Below, one piece after another: positions 34,221-41,718 of a stretch of DNA of 64,000 nt. Positions within the stretch are counted from its first letter, which is position 1; each line of letters begins with the position of its first letter. The notes below the pieces were generated by a model. It did no database searches and was not told the DNA's origin. It saw nothing but the letters and a program-made list of their open reading frames with translations. This stretch comes from Halostella limicola (GTDB taxonomy: Archaea; Halobacteriota; Halobacteria; Halobacteriales; Natronoarchaeaceae): contig NZ_RCDI01000002.1 in assembly GCF_003675875.1 (NCBI RefSeq), forward strand, positions 312,786 to 376,785, in the 5' to 3' direction. A program made the translations under genes and the position numbers.

Positions 34221-35357
34221 TCAGCCGGCCGCGCAGTTGTTCGGACCGAGTTCGAGTTCGAACGCCGTCTCGTCGTCCGCCGACTCGCGGCCGAGGTTGA
34301 TCGCGACGATCCGCTCGTGGTTCGCCGGCGGGGCCGGCAGGTCCTCGGCGACGTGCGCCACGAACTCGTCCTCGGCCATCGAGAGCGCCGGTACCGACTC
34401 GCGCAGGTCGCCGACCGGCGCGGCGTAGGCGCCGCCGGTCCGGGGGCGCGCGTCGAGTTCGTAGTGTCCCGGCGCGACCAGCGTCTCGTCCGGGAGCGCC
34501 AGCAGCCGCTCGTGAATCGTGTCGTAGAGCGTGGCCGCGGCCGCTTCCGGGTCGGCGGTCGCCTCCAGATCCGGCCGGGCTACCGCGTCGAGAAAGAGGC
34601 TGTCGCCGGCGAGGACGGCGTCGTCGACGCGCAACGCCGTCATCTCCGATGTGTGACCGGGGGCATGCAGGGCCGACAGCGTCGCGTCGCCGAGGGCGAG
34701 GTCGTCGCCGTCGTCGAGCAGCGTCGCGTCGAACGCCAACCCTCGGTCCTCGGCACCCGACGGGAGGACCGGGTCGGCGTCGCTCCGCTCGGCGACGGCC
34801 CGGATCCCGCTCACGTGGTCCGCGTGGACGTGCGTGTCGACGGCGTACACCAGATCGAGGCCGCACTCGACCGCGTGCTCGACGTACCGGTCCGCGAACG
34901 CGCGGAGCGGGTCCACCACGGCCGCCCGTTCCCCGTCGTGTACCAGATAGCCCAGACAGCCGCTGGAGGAGCGCTGGTACTGGAGGACTGTCGCAGGGCC
35001 TCCGGTCGGGACCTCCGCGGCGAGGACGACGTTCGCCCACGCCTCCATCCCGCCTGCGAGGTTCACCGCGTCGACGCCCTCGCCGCGGAGCAGTTCGGCG
35101 GCGTAGTCGCTCGCCTCGCCGCGCCCGCAGACCGCCACTACCGGTTCGTCCAGCCCGTCGACCAGGTCGGCCGCGCCGCCGGTCACCTCTGCCTGAACGA
35201 AGCGGTTCTCGGGCACCTGCGTCGCCGTCACGTTCGGGCCGTCGACGCGCCAGGTTTCGAACTCGTCGCGGTCCCGCACGTCGACGACCGAGACGCGCTC
35301 GCCGGCCCGCAGTCGCTCCGCCAGTGCTCTCGGAGTGATCGCGTCGGCCTCGCTCAT
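34221..35357 (-). CDS. Rhodanese-metallo-beta-lactamase fusion (persulfide-dioxygenase-like)
   Basis: This 378-residue protein has an N-terminal rhodanese domain (residues about 8-112) with VVDVRDRDEFETW and active-site Cys in VAVCGRGEASDYAAEL. A metallo-beta-lactamase domain follows (about 125-330): DTHVHADHVSG, LHAPGHTSEMTAL, LAGDSLFLDAVARPDL and VAPGHYE, close to ETHE1/BLH hydrolases. It probably handles persulfide sulfur in the cytosol. The C-terminal 45 residues ending NNCAAG are extra. Rhodanese first and MBL second is the reverse of the more common order. Confidence 0.85.
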   Translation of the reverse strand: MSEADAITPRALAERLRAGERVSVVDVRDRDEFETWRVDGPNVTATQVPENRFVQAEVTGGAADLVDGLDEPVVAVCGRGEASDYAAELLRGEGVDAVNLAGGMEAWANVVLAAEVPTGGPATVLQYQRSSSGCLGYLVHDGERAAVVDPLRAFADRYVEHAVECGLDLVYAVDTHVHADHVSGIRAVAERSDADPVLPSGAEDRGLAFDATLLDDGDDLALGDATLSALHAPGHTSEMTALRVDDAVLAGDSLFLDAVARPDLEATADPEAAAATLYDTIHERLLALPDETLVAPGHYELDARPRTGGAYAAPVGDLRESVPALSMAEDEFVAHVAEDLPAPPANHERIVAINLGRESADDETAFELELGPNNCAAG

Positions 35358-35445
35358 ACGCCCCCTACGGCGAGCGACGGGATAAATCGACGCGGCGAGC
35401 GCGGGGACGCAAACGTTGAAGCGGGCTCCGGTAATAATTGCGGGC

Positions 35446-36078
35446 ATGAACGCCGCGGAACTCCGCGAGGCCGTGGAGGCGGACAAGGAGACGGAGCTGA
35501 ACCGCCTCGGGTCGTCGAAGCTCCTGATCGCCCTGACCGGCGCCGACCTGGAGGAGCGGCCGGTGCTCGAAGCCGCCGCCGACAGCGAACACAGCGCGGA
35601 GCGAACGTTCCGGGAGTGGGCCGCGGAGGAGTCCCACGACGCCGCGCGCGCCGCGTTCGAGGACGTGGCCGAGCAGGAGGCCGAGCACTACGAGCGCGTC
35701 GCGGAGCACCTGCCCGACGAGTACGAGCCCGCCGACGGCGGCGCGATGCACGCGTACCTGCGGGGGCGCGACGACGCGATCGGCCGCGTCGCCGCCGGGA
35801 TGGTCGGCCGCCCGCTGGTCAGCGTGCGGACGCACACGCAGGTCGTCGCCTTCTTCGTCAACGAGGCCGACGAGCGCAAGGCGGACCTCTTTCGCGACCT
35901 CAAGACCGAGACCGAGGCCGTCGTCGACGACGGGCTGGCCCTGCTGGACGACCTCTGTGCCGACGCCGACGACTGGGAGCGCGCCTCCGCCGCGGCGGGC
36001 TACGTGATCCAGGTGGCGTACGACGACTACGCGGACGCGCTGACCGAACTCGGCGTCGACGTCAAGCCGCTCTGCTGA
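35446..36078 (+). CDS. Rubrerythrin/ferritin-like helical protein
   Basis: This 210-residue protein is almost entirely helical and rich in Glu and Ala. EADKETELNRLGSSKLLIAL and FREWAAEESHDAARAAFEDV, then EQEAEHYERV, give spaced Glu/His positions like the ExxH ligands of a ferritin-like di-iron bundle, and VQVAYDDYADAL closes the fourth helix. It matches the haloarchaeal group annotated as rubrerythrin family. There is no rubredoxin domain. Whether the metal site is complete cannot be settled by eye. Single gene, divergent from the rhodanese-MBL gene. Confidence 0.55.
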   Translation: MNAAELREAVEADKETELNRLGSSKLLIALTGADLEERPVLEAAADSEHSAERTFREWAAEESHDAARAAFEDVAEQEAEHYERVAEHLPDEYEPADGGAMHAYLRGRDDAIGRVAAGMVGRPLVSVRTHTQVVAFFVNEADERKADLFRDLKTETEAVVDDGLALLDDLCADADDWERASAAAGYVIQVAYDDYADALTELGVDVKPLC

Positions 36079-36168
36079 CGGAGCCGTTCGTCCGGGAACC
36101 CGCCGCGCTCGTGCGTCGGCCGCACACGCCGCGGCCAACGTTAATCCCTCACGCTCGGTAGCCGTGGT

Positions 36169-37253
36169 ATGGATCAGCACGCTCCTCGGCGGGGGTTTCT
36201 CGCCGCGACTGCCGCAGCCGCCGTCTCCGGGATCGCCGGTTGCGTCGGGAGCCTCGGCGGCCCGTCCGCCTCGGCTCCCGAGTCGCCGACCGGCGTCGAA
36301 CCGCCGACGGGCGGGACGGAGCGGCCGATCGAGTACTCCGCGGACCACCTGTGCGAGAACGTGGTCTCCGGCGGCGTCTCGAAGGACGGTATCCCCGCTA
36401 TCGACGAACCGCGGTTCGAGAGCGCCGACGCCGCGGACGACCGGCTCGACGGCGGCGACGTCGTGTTCGGCGTCGCCCGCGACGGCGAGGCGCGGGCCTA
36501 CCCCAGTACGTGCTCGTCTACCACGAGATCGTCAACGATGCGGTCGGCGGGACGCCGGTCAGCGTCACGTACTGTCCGCTCACCGGCACCGCGCAGGGGT
36601 TCGAGCGCGGGGAGACGACGTTCGGCGTTTCCGGCGACCTGCTCAACAGCAACCTCGTGATGTACGATCGCGGCACCGACAGCAGGTGGCCGCAGATGCT
36701 CGCGACCGCGATAGAGGGCGACCTCGCCGGCGAGACGCTCCGGGAGTTCCCCCTCCACTGGACGACCTGGGAGCGATGGCGCGAGGCCCACCCGGAGACG
36801 GCGGTGCTGACCGAGGACACCGGCCACGTCCGCGACTACGGCTCCGATCCCTACGGCGGGTACGATCCGCGCCGGGGGTACTACGCGGACGACGGCACCA
36901 TGTTCGCGCCGCTGTCGGCGGACGACCGTCTGAACGACAAGACCGTCGTCGTCGGCGCGCGGGCGGCCGAGGGCGCCGTCGCGGTGGAGAAAACTGCGCT
37001 CCGCGACGACGGCGTGGTCGACGCGCCCGCCGGCGACGCCCGGTTCCTCGCCGTCCACGACCCGGCGCTGGACGTCGCCCGCGTGTACCGGAACCCGGAG
37101 AACCGGACGTTCCGGTCCGACGGGGGCGGCGTCGTCGACGCGGACGGCGAGCGCCGCGACCCCGCGGACCTCCCGCTGCCGGGGATGCTCTCGTTCGACG
37201 CCATGTGGTTCGCCTGGGCGGGCTTTTACCCCTCGACCGAACTCTATGACTGA
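36169..37253 (+). pseudogene. DUF3179 Tat lipoprotein, interrupted by a frameshift
   Basis: The start encodes a Tat lipoprotein signal (RRGFLAATAAAAVSGIAGC) and continues in frame to GVARDGEARAYP. At the CCCC run 36501-36504 the frame breaks. The next frame carries on with QYVLVYHEIVNDAVGGTPVS, then VTYCPLTGTAQGF, the continuous core of DUF3179, and runs to 37253. One missing C (four where five are expected) explains it. Without the shift the protein would be about 361 residues. It could be a recent mutation or a read error. DUF3179 function is unknown. Its end overlaps the next gene by 8 bp. Confidence 0.85.
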
Positions 37254-37827
37254 TCCCGTCAGGCACACGGCGTCGGTGCTCCGCAGGGGGCTGCGCCGCC
37301 GCGACGGCGCGCTCGTCGCCGCCGCGTCGGGGACCGGCTATCTCGCCGCCTATCTGTTCGCGCTGGGCGACCTAGTCGTCCGGCGCGGGGTCGGCACCGG
37401 TCTCGTCGTCGCCCGTGACCCGCTCGCGGCCGCGGTCCGCCGCGTCGGCCCCGCCGCGTTCGAGGCGGTGGCGCTTGTGGACCTGTACCACGTCCGCCTC
37501 CTGTTCTCGCCCGGGAACGTCCTCGTCGGCGGCGCGCTCGCCGCGCTGGTCGGTGCGAACCTCGCGCTGACGTACCTGGCGCTGACGCAGCCCGAGGCCT
37601 GCGGCCCGAGCGCCACCGCCGGTATCGCCGCGGCGGTGCCCGCCCTGCTCTCCGGGACGGCGTGTTGCGGTCCCGTGGTCCTCCTCCTGTTCGGCGTCCA
37701 GGCGAGCGGCCTCCTGCTGACTGCCTTCGCCTGGCTGGTGCCGGTGGGCGTCGTCTTCCTCCTCGGAACCCTCGTCCTCGTCGCCCGGCGCGTCGACCCC
37801 GCCGTCTGGGACCGGCCCGCAACGTAA
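37246..37827 (+). CDS. Membrane protein with SGTACCGP motif, unknown function
   Basis: This 193-residue protein has five or six hydrophobic segments. The motif LLSGTACCGPVVLLLFG in the fourth recalls the paired Cys in the first helix of mercury transporters (MerT) and other thiol-bearing membrane proteins. Its start ATG overlaps the end of the DUF3179 gene by 8 bp, so the two are coupled. A metal- or thiol-related task is inference. I am not certain of the family. Confidence 0.6.
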   Translation: MTDPVRHTASVLRRGLRRRDGALVAAASGTGYLAAYLFALGDLVVRRGVGTGLVVARDPLAAAVRRVGPAAFEAVALVDLYHVRLLFSPGNVLVGGALAALVGANLALTYLALTQPEACGPSATAGIAAAVPALLSGTACCGPVVLLLFGVQASGLLLTAFAWLVPVGVVFLLGTLVLVARRVDPAVWDRPAT

Positions 37828-37863
37828 AAGGCTGGACGGCGGAGCCACGCCCGGGGGAACGCT

Positions 37864-38088
37864 ATGGCAGAAGACGACGAGAACCGACAGCGCGAGATGG
37901 AGGCAGAGCGCGAGAAAGAGACCGAGCAGGAACTGGAGCGGATCGACGAGGACGAGGAAGGCGACCGCACCGACGACGCCGCGCAGGAAGAGCAACAGGA
38001 GATGCCGAACGAGCAACAGCGAGAGGAGTGGGAGAAAGGCGAGGAGTCGCCGCCCGATGACGTCGACGAGAAGATGGACGAGAACTAG
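37864..38088 (+). CDS. Small highly charged protein, unknown function
   Basis: This 74-residue protein is made almost only of Glu, Asp, Gln, Lys and Arg, probably one long helix or coiled coil with a disordered acidic end (DDVDEKMDEN). There is no known domain. Codon use and an ATG 37 bp after the previous gene suggest it is real and co-transcribed. Confidence 0.55.
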   Translation: MAEDDENRQREMEAEREKETEQELERIDEDEEGDRTDDAAQEEQQEMPNEQQREEWEKGEESPPDDVDEKMDEN

Positions 38089-38272
38089 CCCGTGAGCGTC
38101 GGGTGCCCGATAGCACGCTCAAGTGAAACATCTTTTTCATATTATTGGTAAAATATATTATGTACACGAATAACGGTACAGAGTCAGAAAAGTCTGTTAT
38201 ATAGTATTGTATACTACATTGTTATTCCAAATTTTCCATCAATTATATCCATCCGTCTAAACCACACCACGA
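38089..38272. promoter_or_regulatory. AT-rich promoter region of gntP
   Basis: This 184-bp spacer is strikingly AT-rich for this genome, with repeated TATA-like stretches (AAATATATTATG near 38151, TTATATAGTATTG near 38198). The best-placed TATA box is AATTATAT at 38241-38248, 25-32 bp before the GTG at 38273. The long AT-rich run may bind regulators of gluconate uptake (inference). Confidence 0.55.
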
Positions 38273-39682
38273 GTGGGTGATTCACACTTGGCAATCGAGT
38301 TCGCACACAGTCCCCTGCTGACGTTCGTCGTGGGGCTGATAGCGGTCATACTGCTGCTAGTGGTATTGGACCTACCGGCGTTCGTCGGTCTGATCATCGC
38401 CGCGTTCCTCGTCGGCGTGGTCAACGCGGTGTTCGTGCCCGACTTCGCCCCGGGCGAAGCCGCGACGGCGACGGCGGAAGCCTTCGGCGCGGGGATGGCC
38501 GGCATCGGGATCCCGATCCTGATGGCGGCGATCATCGGGAAGTCGATGCTGGAAAGCGGCGCGGCACAGCGGATCGTCCGCGGCTTCCAGAACGTTCTCG
38601 GCGAAGGGAACGCCGACATCGCGCTGTGGGGTAGCAGTTCGGTACTCGCTATCCCCGTCTTCTTCGACAGCGTCTTCTACCTGCTGGCGCCGCTCGCGCG
38701 GTCGATGCGGGCCAGAGTCGGCAAGAACTACACGCTCTTCATCGTCGTGGTCGGGGCCGGCGGCGCGACGACGCACGTGTTCGTCCCGCCGACGCCCGGG
38801 CCGCTCGCGGTCGCCGACCAGGTCGGATCGAACCTCGGGATGACGATCCTCATCGGCATCGCGACGGCGCTCCCGGCGGCGACCATGGCGGGGCTCGTCT
38901 ACGGTCGCTGGATCAACAAGCGTCTGGACATCCCGCTCCGGGACGCGATGTCGACGACGACCGAGGAGCTACAGGAGGTCGCCGACCGCGACACCAGCAC
39001 CCTCCCGGGCGTCCTCGAATCCGCAGCGCCCATCATCCTGGCCGTGGTGCTGGTCGCCTCGCTCACGGTCGTCAACACCTTTCAGGAAGTGTATCCGGTC
39101 CTCGAGTCGATCCAGCCGTACGTCGCCTTCATCGGCGACAAGAACGTCGCGCTCACCATCGCGGCGCTGGCGGCGGCGTGGACGTACTTCCGCTACAGCG
39201 CCCTCGACCGCGAGGCCTGGACCGAGGAGCTCACCGAGGCCCTGAAAAGCGGCGGGAACATCGCCGCGATCACCGCGGCCGGCGGCGCGTTCGGCGCGCT
39301 GCTCGCCGCGTCGGGCATCGGCGACTACATCACCGGCGCGCTGGGCGATCTCGGTATCCCGCTGCTCGTCAGCGCGTGGCTCATCGCCGCCATCGTCCGG
39401 ATCGCGCAGGGGTCGGCGACGGCCGCGATGCTCACCACCGCGGGCATCATGGCCCCGCAAGTGCCCGAACTCGCCGTCCACCCGGCCTACCTCGTGATGG
39501 CCATCGGCGCGGGCGGCAACATCTTCTCGTGGTACAACGACAGCGGCTTCTGGCTGGTCAAGGAGATCGGCGGCCTCACGCAGGCCGAGACGCTCAAGAC
39601 CTGGACCGTTCTCACGACGATCATCTCGGTTACCGGGATCGTGACGACGCTGGTCCTGTCGGCGGTCCTCCCGCTGGCCTGA
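38273..39682 (+). CDS. gntP: GntP-family gluconate/organic acid:H+ symporter
   Basis: This 469-residue membrane protein has about 12-14 hydrophobic segments. GAGGATTHVFVPPTPGPLAV near residue 165 is the GntP-family signature, and VRIAQGSATAAMLTTAGIMA near residue 380 is the matching motif in the second half. The family imports gluconate and related sugar acids. Position near gnaD and gdh supports gluconate or a similar aldonate. The GTG at 38273 fits the TATA box; a TTG six codons later is an alternative start. A TTTTTT run at 39697-39702 probably ends the transcript. Confidence 0.87.
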   Translation: MGDSHLAIEFAHSPLLTFVVGLIAVILLLVVLDLPAFVGLIIAAFLVGVVNAVFVPDFAPGEAATATAEAFGAGMAGIGIPILMAAIIGKSMLESGAAQRIVRGFQNVLGEGNADIALWGSSSVLAIPVFFDSVFYLLAPLARSMRARVGKNYTLFIVVVGAGGATTHVFVPPTPGPLAVADQVGSNLGMTILIGIATALPAATMAGLVYGRWINKRLDIPLRDAMSTTTEELQEVADRDTSTLPGVLESAAPIILAVVLVASLTVVNTFQEVYPVLESIQPYVAFIGDKNVALTIAALAAAWTYFRYSALDREAWTEELTEALKSGGNIAAITAAGGAFGALLAASGIGDYITGALGDLGIPLLVSAWLIAAIVRIAQGSATAAMLTTAGIMAPQVPELAVHPAYLVMAIGAGGNIFSWYNDSGFWLVKEIGGLTQAETLKTWTVLTTIISVTGIVTTLVLSAVLPLA

Positions 39683-39696
39683 CAGCCGACCGCTCG

Positions 39697-39702
39697 TTTT
39701 TT
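39697..39702 (+). terminator. T-tract terminator after gntP
   Basis: A TTTTTT run begins 15 bp after the gntP stop, in a short spacer between convergent genes. T-tracts without a strong stem are usual archaeal termination signals. Confidence 0.5.
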
Positions 39703-39720
39703 CGCCGCGGCCGACGCCCC

Positions 39721-40089
39721 TCAGCCGTCGCCCGGAAACGCCATGGTGGAGAGCAGCGCGTTCTCCGCCTGCCGGGAGTCGAGCCGCGTGTGCTGACAGA
39801 CGACCGGTACGTCGGCCTCGACGACGCTCGCGAACCCCTCTCCTCGCGGTATTTCGGGGTCCTCCAGGTCGTTGAACTGGATGTGTTCGGTGCGTTCCGG
39901 CTCGACGGTCCGCTCGTACGGTCCGACCGGGTCCCGGTCCGAGAAGTAGACGGTGATCTCGATATGCGCCGGTTCGTCCGTCGCGTTGAGGACGCAGACG
40001 GTCTCGTGGCTGACCAGTTCCGGTTTCGGCGCGGTGCTCTCGGCCGGGATGTACCCCTCGGGGATCGCCCACTGCTGCTTTCCGATCAC
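39721..40089 (-). CDS. ASRT-family protein (Anabaena sensory rhodopsin transducer homologue)
   Basis: This 122-residue beta-rich protein matches the ASRT family along its whole length: IGKQQWAIPEGYIPAEST at the start, HETVCVLNATDEPAHIEITV, FSDRDPVGPYERTV and the conserved CQHTRLDSRQAENALLSTM at the end. The first member was found as the partner of Anabaena sensory rhodopsin, but most members occur without rhodopsin, often near sugar genes. No rhodopsin gene is seen in this window. Here it lies between gntP and gnaD, suggesting a role in sugar-acid sensing or binding (inference). Confidence 0.88.
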   Translation of the reverse strand: MIGKQQWAIPEGYIPAESTAPKPELVSHETVCVLNATDEPAHIEITVYFSDRDPVGPYERTVEPERTEHIQFNDLEDPEIPRGEGFASVVEADVPVVCQHTRLDSRQAENALLSTMAFPGDG

Positions 40090-40391
40090 GGGTGTTCACC
40101 CGTTCGGGGGTCCACGATCCGGGCAATAAACCTCCGGAACTGACAGCGGGCGACGGGGACGACGGGCGCGAAAAGTCGGGTCGAAGGGGATGACAGCAGC
40201 GAAGCGCCGGATGATCCGGCTTACGCCTCGTCGAACGAGTCGAATCGGAGATTCGCCAGCTCGATCCGGCTCATGCCGGCTCGATCCGGCGTGAGCCGGA
40301 TCGAACGCCGCGGAGCCAAGCTCCGCGAGTTTGACTTCGGCTTACGCCTCGTCAAACGAGTCGAATCGAAGATTCGCGGGCTCGATCCGGC
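40090..40391. other. 302-bp spacer with hairpin array between ASRT gene and gnaD
   Basis: There is no normal gene here. From 40206 to 40405 it is packed with at least eight perfect short hairpins: 40206-40220 (TGA loop), 40227-40239 (CGA), 40241-40255 (GGA), 40281-40304 (10-bp arms), 40309-40327 (CAA), 40348-40360 (CAA), 40362-40376 (GAA) and 40382-40405 (10-bp arms). It contains a 63-bp direct repeat and two 17-codon reading frames on the minus strand. Confidence 0.7.
40217..40279. repeat. 63-bp imperfect direct repeat, copy 1
   Basis: This copy differs from copy 2 (40338-40400) at five of 63 positions. Each copy contains a CTCGT/ACGAG hairpin, a CGAATC/GATTCG hairpin and part of a CCGGC/GCCGG hairpin. 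The two copies begin 121 bp apart. Confidence 0.8.
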
Positions 40392-40405
40392 TCACGCCGG
40401 ATCGA
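40281..40405. repeat. 24-bp inverted repeat flanking the hairpin array
   Basis: The 24 bp at 40281-40304 and at 40382-40405 are exact reverse complements of each other. Each is also a perfect hairpin by itself (arms TCGATCCGGC and GCCGGATCGA, loop GTGA or TCAC). The right copy covers the end of gnaD. Confidence 0.75.
40338..40400. repeat. 63-bp imperfect direct repeat, copy 2
   Basis: This is the second copy of the repeat. Its right end reaches into gnaD, covering the gnaD stop codon and its last two codons. Within the pairing regions the changes fall mostly in the three-base loops (CGA to CAA, GGA to GAA), leaving the stems intact. Confidence 0.8.
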
Positions 40406-41630
40406 ACAGCTCCTCGCCCTCGACCATGTGCTCCTCGACCGCGTCCATGTCGAGGGTCAGGCCGAGGCCGGGCTCCTCGGGGATCTCGATGTAGCCGTCC
40501 TCGATGACCGTCTCCTCGACTAAGTCCTCCCACCAGCCGAGCTCGTAGCTGTGGTACTCCACCGCCAGCGAGTTGGGGATGGCCGTGCCGACGTGGGCCG
40601 AGGCCATCGTCGCGATCGGGGAGGAGACGTTGTGCATCGCGACCGGGATGTAGTACTGGTTGGCGGCGTCGGCGATCTTTCGGGTCTCGCGCATGCCGCC
40701 GACCTTCGGCAGGTCGGGGGCGATGATGTCGACCGCCTGGTTCTCGATGAGGCGGCGCTCCTCGGTGACGCGGTAGCGGTTCTCGCCGACGGTGATCGGG
40801 GTCGACGTGGACTTCGTCACTTCCTCCTGCACGTCGAGGTTCTCCGGCGGGACGGGGTCTTCGAGCCACCAGACGTCGTACTCCTCGATCGCCTCGGCCA
40901 GCCGCTTCGCGGACCCGCCCGAGAACGTCCAGTGACAGTCGAACGCGACGTCGGCGCGGTCCTTGACACGCTCGGTGACCTTCTCGACGATCTCGGCCTT
41001 GTGGCGGATCTCGCCGGGACGGAGGTGGCGGTTGGCGCGGTCCTTCTCGAAGCCGCTCGGGACGTCGAGGTCGAACTTCAGGGCGTCGTAGCCCAGCTCC
41101 TCGACGACGCGCTCGGCCTCGTCCGCGCAGGCGTCGGGGTCCGCCTCGTCTTCCGTGTGACAGTCGCAGTAGACGCGTACCTGGTCGCGGTACTTACCGC
41201 CGAGCAGCTGGTAGGCCGGCACCTCCAGGATCTTGCCGGCAAGGTCGTGCAGCGCGACCTCGATCCCGGCGATGGCGGTGACGGTGACGCCCTCGACGGA
41301 GCCCTCGCCGGACATCTTCTGGATCAGGTGCTCGTAGAGCCGGTCGATGTCGAGCGGGTTCTCGCCGATGACGAACGGCTTCATCCGCTGGATGAGCTCG
41401 GGGACGCCCGCGCCCCAGTACGCCTCGCCGGTGCCGACGACGCCGGCGTCGGTGTAGATGCGCACCAGCGTCCACGGGAAGTTCCCGTCGATCATCGTCG
41501 TCTGGACGTCGGTGATCTCGACGTCGCGACCGCCGCCGCGCTCGCGCGTGACGCCCATCGTCTCTTTCGATAGCTCCCGCATCGTATACTCCGCGTTCGG
41601 ATCGTGCAGGTCCGAGTAATCGACTCCCAT
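40392..41630 (-). CDS. gnaD: Gluconate/galactonate dehydratase (enolase superfamily)
   Basis: This 412-residue enolase-superfamily dehydratase shows the pattern DALKFDLDVPSG with catalytic Lys near residue 190, metal ligands in FDCHWTFSGG, WLEDPVPPEN and TVGENRYRV, and a late catalytic region VAMHNVSSPIATMASAHVG with His. It converts gluconate to 2-keto-3-deoxygluconate in the haloarchaeal semi-phosphorylated Entner-Doudoroff pathway. Galactonate or xylonate use cannot be excluded by sequence. Neighbours gdh, gfcR and gntP support gluconate. The ATG at 41630 gives MGVDYSDLHDPNAEYTMRE. Its 3' end lies inside a hairpin repeat. Confidence 0.87.
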   Translation of the reverse strand: MGVDYSDLHDPNAEYTMRELSKETMGVTRERGGGRDVEITDVQTTMIDGNFPWTLVRIYTDAGVVGTGEAYWGAGVPELIQRMKPFVIGENPLDIDRLYEHLIQKMSGEGSVEGVTVTAIAGIEVALHDLAGKILEVPAYQLLGGKYRDQVRVYCDCHTEDEADPDACADEAERVVEELGYDALKFDLDVPSGFEKDRANRHLRPGEIRHKAEIVEKVTERVKDRADVAFDCHWTFSGGSAKRLAEAIEEYDVWWLEDPVPPENLDVQEEVTKSTSTPITVGENRYRVTEERRLIENQAVDIIAPDLPKVGGMRETRKIADAANQYYIPVAMHNVSSPIATMASAHVGTAIPNSLAVEYHSYELGWWEDLVEETVIEDGYIEIPEEPGLGLTLDMDAVEEHMVEGEELFDPA

Positions 41631-41718
41631 GGTACCCCGTTTACTCACCCCACAGTAAAGCTTTGAGATACCGTTCGGGGGAGTTAACTAACGAAAATGA
41701 AAGATAGCGCCGCCGACG

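Noticed and set aside
39721-40089. True sensory-rhodopsin signalling partner
   Set aside because: No retinal protein gene or Htr-type transducer is visible in the window. Family similarity alone does not show a rhodopsin link.
40217-40400. CRISPR array
   Set aside because: Only two repeat copies, with five mismatches, no second spacer, and no cas genes. The repeats are internally hairpin-rich and overlap the end of gnaD.
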